From contig NW_019091535.1 in assembly GCF_001949145.1 (NCBI RefSeq), positions 62,001-126,000 on the forward strand: a stretch of DNA of 64,000 nucleotides, read 5' to 3'. Positions within the stretch are counted from its first letter, which is position 1. Every line of letters begins with the position of its first letter. Below the pieces are notes generated by a model. That model ran no database searches, was not told the DNA's origin, and saw nothing but the letters and a program-made list of their open reading frames with translations. This stretch comes from Acanthaster planci. Its lineage: Eukaryota; Echinodermata; Asteroidea; Valvatida; Acanthasteridae. This document shows positions 60,501 through 64,000 of the stretch, in pieces. The position numbers and the translations under genes were made by a program.

Positions 60501-62100
60501 TGTTACATGTACTATTAGTATACATGTGCAGTGTTTACCAAGTACGTGTACGATTAAAAGTTTCTGAGAAAAACTCAGAAGCTTGCAAAGGCGGTACTCG
60601 AATACATGACCTCCTGCTCACCAGAGCAGAGTTTTACTTAAACTACTCAACCACCAAGCCGACCAGACTTGGCTGGCGTATTCTAAGTCTCACTGAGCAG
60701 TGTGTACTATGGCTGTGTTATAGATCTCTTGCATGGTTTTTCTTTTTTTCCATTCTAGGTACATTCGTTTCTGGTCCCTGTTTGACACGTCAGACCCTGT
60801 CTCAGTCTCTGATGTCCGTGGCGGTCTATGTTGCAGCTACTCAGCAGATGGGCATGTCCTCGCTACAGGGTAACTCCACCATAGAAACTAAGCTTTCAAT
60901 GCCTAAATCACAGTGTTGCTGACAGGGCTAGTGTTGGCTGTGTTAGCTTATTAGAATTAGATCTGAGGTTACACTTGGGCATCCATTGTTAGTCTGTTAA
61001 ATAAACCAGACATGTACATGAGTACTGTCGGGGTAAAACGTAGATTGAGCACAGCTTTTTCTGGTCTCGGAAACTTTGGTGCTTGTGTTATTGTGGATGA
61101 TCTCAAGCAGTGGTTTTTGAGTGGCCAACACATTGGCTTTGTAAAGCCAACATTGGCCATGCCCATTTGACTTGAGAGAAAATAACTTGGGAACTGACTT
61201 GAACAAAGTAAGTTAATGGAACTGATGATTTTTGTTGAAATAAATACAAGATAAGGGTGTCTTTGACTTTCTGTTTCCATGGTACATGTACATTTTTTTT
61301 TTTAGATTTTCGGGGGGAGGGGGGTTAGCATATTACTACGGGATAAAAAAGGAATATGAGTCATATCCGTTTTGCAAAACATTGGTCCAATCGGCAATGA
61401 AGGATGTCGGAAAAAGTGTACAAGTAACATGTTGAATGTGATGTCAGTTACGCATTGAAAAAAAAAGACTGAATACTCGGGACTTGACTGAAGAAAATTG
61501 TACTAGTCACCTGACTTGGCTAGGAGGAAAAAATAACTTCCTACTTGATTTCTTGAAAATGCTTTGGTTACTGGTACATGTACAACACTGTTCTGTTTTG
61601 TCATGATAATCAAGCTTCATGTGGTTTAAGTTAAGTCTTGATTTGACATTTTATGCTCAGATAAAAAGAAGCAACCCAAAGGCAACATGGATAAGCACAA
61701 ATGTGAATAATTGGTAAATGCCATTTATATATGGTACGCATTTGCACGAAACACGTAAGGTTTCATATCATCCAATCATGTACATGTACATTCATATTCA
61801 TATTAAGTGTGAAACAGTATGAAGCAAGTATGATTGTTTGATTTTCTCACCACAAAATGTGATATGCATGCATTTATGATCGCAGTTCTAAATGGCAAGC
61901 TGAATTACATTTTTATTTCAATTTCTTACAGGACAAGAAATGGCACGGTGCATTTTTTGATGGCCCCCAAGGAGGTGCAGACCCTGCAGCACACCTGCCG
62001 CTTGGCCATCCGTCGATTGGTCCCCAACACTAACGACCTAGACATGCTGAACCTGCCACCGGGACTGAGTAGTTACCTGCGGTATGACATACTCTCCTGA
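45532..62100 (+). CDS. WSB1: WSB protein: seven WD repeats plus C-terminal SOCS box, 444 aa
   Basis: Eight coding exons: 45532-45568, 49598-49787, 50649-50944, 57494-57723, 58305-58492, 59573-59686, 60759-60869, 61932-62100 (TGA). Total 1335 nt with matching phases. WSB proteins are substrate receptors: the WD propeller holds the target while the SOCS box binds Elongin B/C and Cullin-5/Rbx2 to ubiquitinate it. Seen: ETWSVAFAPDRSYFAW (blade 1), DPVWSLAFG (2), VIRDLKFSPDGSLILLSASR (3), LRGHSNWVYACAFAPD (4), GHHHDVVACEFSPDGALLAT (5), FSPDGSHFATVCDDK (6), GGLCCSYSADGHVLATG (7), and the BC-box TLQHTCRLAI (406-415). The wording is closer to vertebrate WSB1 than WSB2, though a single ancestral gene is likely. 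It is slightly longer than human WSB1 (421 aa), partly through a Gln-rich insert. An in-frame ATG at 45406 would add 42 residues; I prefer 45532 because MSSFQFSTPENI resembles the WSB1 N-terminus. Confidence 0.93.
45569..49597 (+). other. WSB intron 1 (4 kb)
   Basis: AT-rich with a CCTAGG/TAGGCCT-rich cluster at 45764-45850, the inverted-ended tandem element at 46206-46378, a T-run near 47419-47434 and many ACATGT hexamers around 47880-48730. No supported exon. Confidence 0.65.
46206..46378. mobile_element. 173-bp element with inverted ends enclosing two 56-bp direct repeats
   Basis: TGTCTTGACATGGAACAGCC near the right end (46359-46378) is the exact reverse complement of 46206-46225 at the left end. 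Inside lie two tandem 56-bp copies (46234-46289 and 46290-46345) starting TGCTGCCA(G/A)AGTTTTGGAA with about two differences. MITE-like architecture with internal duplication. Confidence 0.88.
49598..49787 (+). CDS. WSB1: WSB exon 2: first WD blade
   Basis: 190 bp between a T-rich acceptor (tttccag) and gtaagt. Encodes KAQPICDLRPQTGNQHQ, then ETWSVAFAPDRSYFAWSSG and NCKVRLIPWDNQ. The true frame opens with a split codon. Confidence 0.93.
49788..50648 (+). other. WSB intron 2
   Basis: Contains the most compact copy of the dispersed repeat (49908-50094). The remainder is unremarkable. Confidence 0.65.
49908..50094. mobile_element. Dispersed MITE-like repeat, copy 4
   Basis: Starts CCAGTGCAGTA and ends TACAGCACTGG (inverted ends), flanked by TCACA on both sides. 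Carries the core GACAAAGGAATGCTTTTGTC from 49988, shared with the copies at 10310 and, reversed, 13482. Confidence 0.7.
50649..50944 (+). CDS. WSB1: WSB exon 3: Gln-rich insert and second blade
   Basis: 296 bp between ttgcag and gttggt. Encodes a Gln-rich stretch (NRQQNPQEQQQQQEQQQ) in the loop that is variable among WSB proteins, then DPVWSLAFGASK and YDLIIAIGLKSGKIMTVDIA. Confidence 0.94.
54387..54413. repeat. (GTACAT)n microsatellite
   Basis: Four and a half perfect GTACAT units. Similar shorter runs lie at 5040-5060, 55336-55358 and 56491-56510. Confidence 0.9.
56121..56468 (-). mobile_element. tRNA-derived SINE with MIR/CORE-like centre
   Basis: On the minus strand the element starts near 56462. 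Its tRNA head has an A-box-like CCTAGTGGTTAG and B-box GGGGTTCGAATCC. A central GGGCAAGTCACTTTACCCC ... TGTGCCTC ... AGTAAAACAGG block resembles the conserved part of mammalian MIR. The tail is GGCGCTTTACAAGTGCTTGT followed by (TTA)n. CCATGAT occurs at both boundaries (56120-56126 and 56462-56468), a likely target duplication. Non-coding; no structural tRNA gene is implied. Confidence 0.82.
57494..57723 (+). CDS. WSB1: WSB exon 4: WD blades 3 and 4
   Basis: 230 bp between acacag and gtacgt. Encodes VDHKDVIRDLKFSPDGSLIL, TLKVWDLKDDGNMV and LRGHSNWVYACAFAPDMSML, nearly the vertebrate WSB1 sequence. Confidence 0.95.
57724..58304 (+). other. WSB intron 4
   Basis: Unremarkable apart from a weak B-box-like GGTTTGAATCTCACC on the minus strand at about 58153-58170, too degraded to call a tRNA or SINE. 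Confidence 0.5.
58305..58492 (+). CDS. WSB1: WSB exon 5: WD blade 5
   Basis: 188 bp between tttcag and gtgagt. Encodes VIVWDMKDRNLRKCKILRRL and TGHHHDVVACEFSPDGALLA with TASYDTRV.LWDP. Confidence 0.95.
59573..59686 (+). CDS. WSB1: WSB exon 6: WD blade 6
   Basis: 114 bp after cttcacag, before gtaagg. Encodes HVFPPLSIVFAGGCNNNYVK and HMAFSPDGSHFATVCDDK. Confidence 0.94.
60591..60675 (-). mobile_element. Degenerate tRNA-like SINE head
   Basis: Minus strand reads GGCTTGGTGGTTGAGTAG (A-box-like) and, about 45 bases on, GTATTCGAGTACC (B-box-like), with a variable-arm-like segment between. No clear body or tail was found. A SINE fragment or tRNA pseudogene. Confidence 0.45.
60759..60869 (+). CDS. 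WSB1: WSB exon 7: start of WD blade 7
   Basis: 111 bp after ttctag, before gtaact. Encodes YIRFWSLFDTSDPVSVSDVR and GGLCCSYSADGHVLAT. The correct donor is at 60870. Confidence 0.93.
60870..61931 (+). other. WSB intron 7
   Basis: AT-rich with a T-run and G-run near 61291-61325; nothing else supported. Confidence 0.6.
61932..62100 (+). CDS. WSB1: WSB exon 8: end of blade 7 and SOCS box
   Basis: 169 bp after cttacag to TGA. Encodes RNGTVHFLMAPKEVQ then the SOCS box: BC-box TLQHTCRLAIRRLVP and the LNLPPGLSSYLRYDI end that aligns with the Cullin-box side of vertebrate WSB1. Confidence 0.95.
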
Positions 62101-62658
62101 GACAAAGTAAGTGTCAAGCTTGGTACGGGGTGTTTCAATAGATGCGACATGGCGGGGGGAGGGAGCTTAGTTAGACCTAGTGGAGGCTAGACAAACTGCT
62201 TGATGTGTTTGCTCAACATTACCGTCTACTTCCAATGTGAGTCATGTGTTTTGAAGTGATTTTTGAGAAATTCCCCCACTGTGTAAGAGAAACTGTCTAG
62301 CATCATCAGTACGCTGAATCCTCGGATTTTACTGAGAATGCAAAGCATTTGAATAGCTCCGATTATGTGTTACGTGTGGCTGTGCCCAGCAGCATAGCTA
62401 GGATTTTTACTAGTGTTCAATATCAATTCATCAGGGGGTAGGGGGCACCAGGAATTTGTGGGGGGTGGCACATGCCCCCCCCAGCCCCCTGTTGCTACAA
62501 CACTGGCTGTGCCTTGTCTGAGAGTTCAAATGCAGAAATGAGCATGTGATGACTGATTGTTCCTTGGGCCAACCTGTTGGCACTTGACATTCCTACAAAA
62601 TAGAATTATAAGCCTCATGTACATGATAACACCCAGTGAAAGTGCTTTTCATGTAAAG

Positions 62659-62664
62659 AATAAA
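62659..62664 (+). terminator. Candidate poly(A) signal of WSB
   Basis: AATAAA about 560 bp after the stop codon in an unspliced 3' UTR. A second copy at 62988 lies inside the transposon-like element. Confidence 0.35.
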
Positions 62665-62731
62665 GCAGTGGTTGAAGCATGCAAACCGTGAACAGTCCAA
62701 GTCTAGGTGAAGTTAAGTGCCGTGCATGCCA

Positions 62732-63389
62732 ACCGTAATTGTTGGAATACAGGCCGCGGCTTATACGTTGATTTTTACGCTGAGAAATGCCCCTGTGGCT
62801 TATACTCGTAGCTGCTTGTACAGCAACATTTGAAGAATGAAATCGGTCACTGACGCTACGCCGTGCCTCAGCACAGCCTAGCCTGGGCTGCTGGCCAGCC
62901 ACGCGTGCAAGCAGTGCGGCGCTCAGGGGACAAGACAGTCATGTTTTCTTTGGTCGTCGTTTACGTTCGCTCTACTCACGTGCTGGAAATAAAAGAAACC
63001 AGTCCAGAGGGACTGAATAGACTAAATGTACCATAAGTACTGTTGACACCTAAAATCATGTGATGCGTTCAGTTTTTTTTTCTGTTTTGTGATTGTGGAA
63101 TCCATGTTGTTTATCATTTCACTGATCAATTGATGACTGTTGAAAAAGCCCAGCCAGGACACTCATCCAGCCCGCCAAAATTGGTAATTCCAAGGACTTA
63201 AGAAAGTTTAGGTTTAATAGCAACCCTCGTTTCGCGCGCTGCTTCACTTGAAGATTGCGTGTTGGACATCGTGAGTACGATGGTGCTGCTACCGTGGTGC
63301 GGCTAATATGCCAACTTTAAATCTCAATTTGCAGATCTTTGCATGGTGCGGCTTATACTCTGCGCTGCCTATATTCTGAAAATTACGGT
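62732..63389. mobile_element. 658-bp inverted-ended DNA element with GCGGCTTATA motifs
   Basis: The left end ACCGTAATT...GGAATACAGGC and the reverse complement of the right end (ACCGTAATTTTCAGAATATAGGC) match imperfectly. GCGGCTTATAC-like motifs recur near 62756, 62801, 63299 and 63343. No transposase frame. Target duplication not identified. Confidence 0.65.
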
Positions 63390-64000
63390 ACTTAGCTGAT
63401 AAGTCATCTTGCTACCTTCTAACTCCTTGCTTTGGATTAGAAACCCTATCTATTGGTTTTGTGTGACATGGATTCCCTTTTCCCTTCTTGATGGATTTAT
63501 TTTCAGATCTGGTTATCAGGTGTTCAATGTTTTGTAATCCATCAGTTAAGGGAAACAAGTTTGCAGAAATGTAGCCATATTATATAGAATAATCATTAAT
63601 GGATTGCAGCCATGCATTTTTGACAGATTCAGGGAAAATATGTCTATCTCAAATATGTCACCCAGACAGGTGGAGTATCCCAATATTTCATTTTTTTTCC
63701 CTTCCAGGTTGCTGAATTGGACACACTTCTCAACTTCTTCAGGGTTCAAGGTTCTAACCTATGCTAATGCCTTACGAAGCCTTTTTGAATGGTGCCGTCA
63801 TGTCACAGTTCAGAGTCAGGGGTCAAGGGTCACGTGAACCATGGTATGTTTATAATTGACGATAATGCCCCCCTGTGCTCCCACCTTATCTTTCCTGCAG
63901 CAAGTCAGCAGCATCATCAGGTTTGCAAGTATTTTCTGAATGCTTCCTGTCACAGTAGGATTAGACTGTAATAATGAAGTATCGTGTCAATAGCTAGAGT

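Larger units (their letters stand above)
58493..60758 (+). other. WSB introns 5 and 6 around exon 59573-59686
   Basis: Non-coding. Intron 6 contains the tRNA-like segment at 60591-60675. No other feature supported. Confidence 0.55.
62101..64000 (+). other. WSB 3' flank and 3' UTR
   Basis: No coding exon recognised. A consensus donor GTAAGT sits at 62107, just after the stop, and a strong pyrimidine-tract acceptor ends at 63707. AATAAA occurs at 62659-62664 and 62988-62993. An inverted-ended element occupies 62732-63389. Confidence 0.55.

Overview
The window is animal (eukaryotic) genomic DNA: a few short exons with GT/AG splice sites in large AT-rich introns, CpG-bearing gene starts, tRNA-derived SINEs, and many short inverted-repeat elements. 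The gene families, the splice structure and the striking excess of the palindromic hexamer ACATGT (plus TACCGGTA and TAGGCCTA) fit an invertebrate deuterostome; an echinoderm is my best guess, but this is inference. No prokaryotic features, CRISPR arrays, rRNAs or intact tRNAs were seen.

Three protein-coding genes can be assembled exon by exon, with every reading phase matching across every junction. (1) Plus strand, 1815-10137: the 3' part of a GAS2-like gene. Four exons encode 742 residues: the GAS2/GAR microtubule-binding domain, then a long Ser/Arg/Pro-rich basic tail in one large last exon. The calponin-homology (CH) exons must lie upstream of the window. (2) Minus strand, 34647 down to 16312: a complete 12-exon septin of 438 residues, SEPT2 group and most like vertebrate SEPT4/SEPT5, with P-loop, DTPG, AKAD, septin-unique region and C-terminal coiled coil. 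(3) Plus strand, 45532-62100: an 8-exon WSB gene (seven WD repeats plus a C-terminal SOCS box, 444 residues), a predicted substrate receptor for an ECS-type ubiquitin ligase.

Layout: the GAS2L and septin genes converge tail-to-tail across 10138-16311; the septin and WSB genes diverge head-to-head across 34648-45531. GAS2L and the septin both act on the cytoskeleton; WSB is a ubiquitin-ligase adaptor with no obvious functional tie to them. The notable point of the layout is that the human relatives of all three families sit on 17q, 12q and 22q, so this cluster may preserve a linkage older than the vertebrate genome duplications.

Introns and spacers hold mostly non-coding DNA with identifiable small repeats: a MIR-like tRNA SINE (56121-56468), a 317-bp element with perfect 19-bp inverted ends and an ATT target duplication (39005-39321), several other MITE-like elements, a four-member dispersed repeat family, a 53-bp exact tandem duplication and a 21-bp minisatellite. 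I found no clearly new biological system. The best leads are the possible ancient synteny, the 25-residue repeat carrying EB-binding-like motifs in GAS2L, and the SINE.
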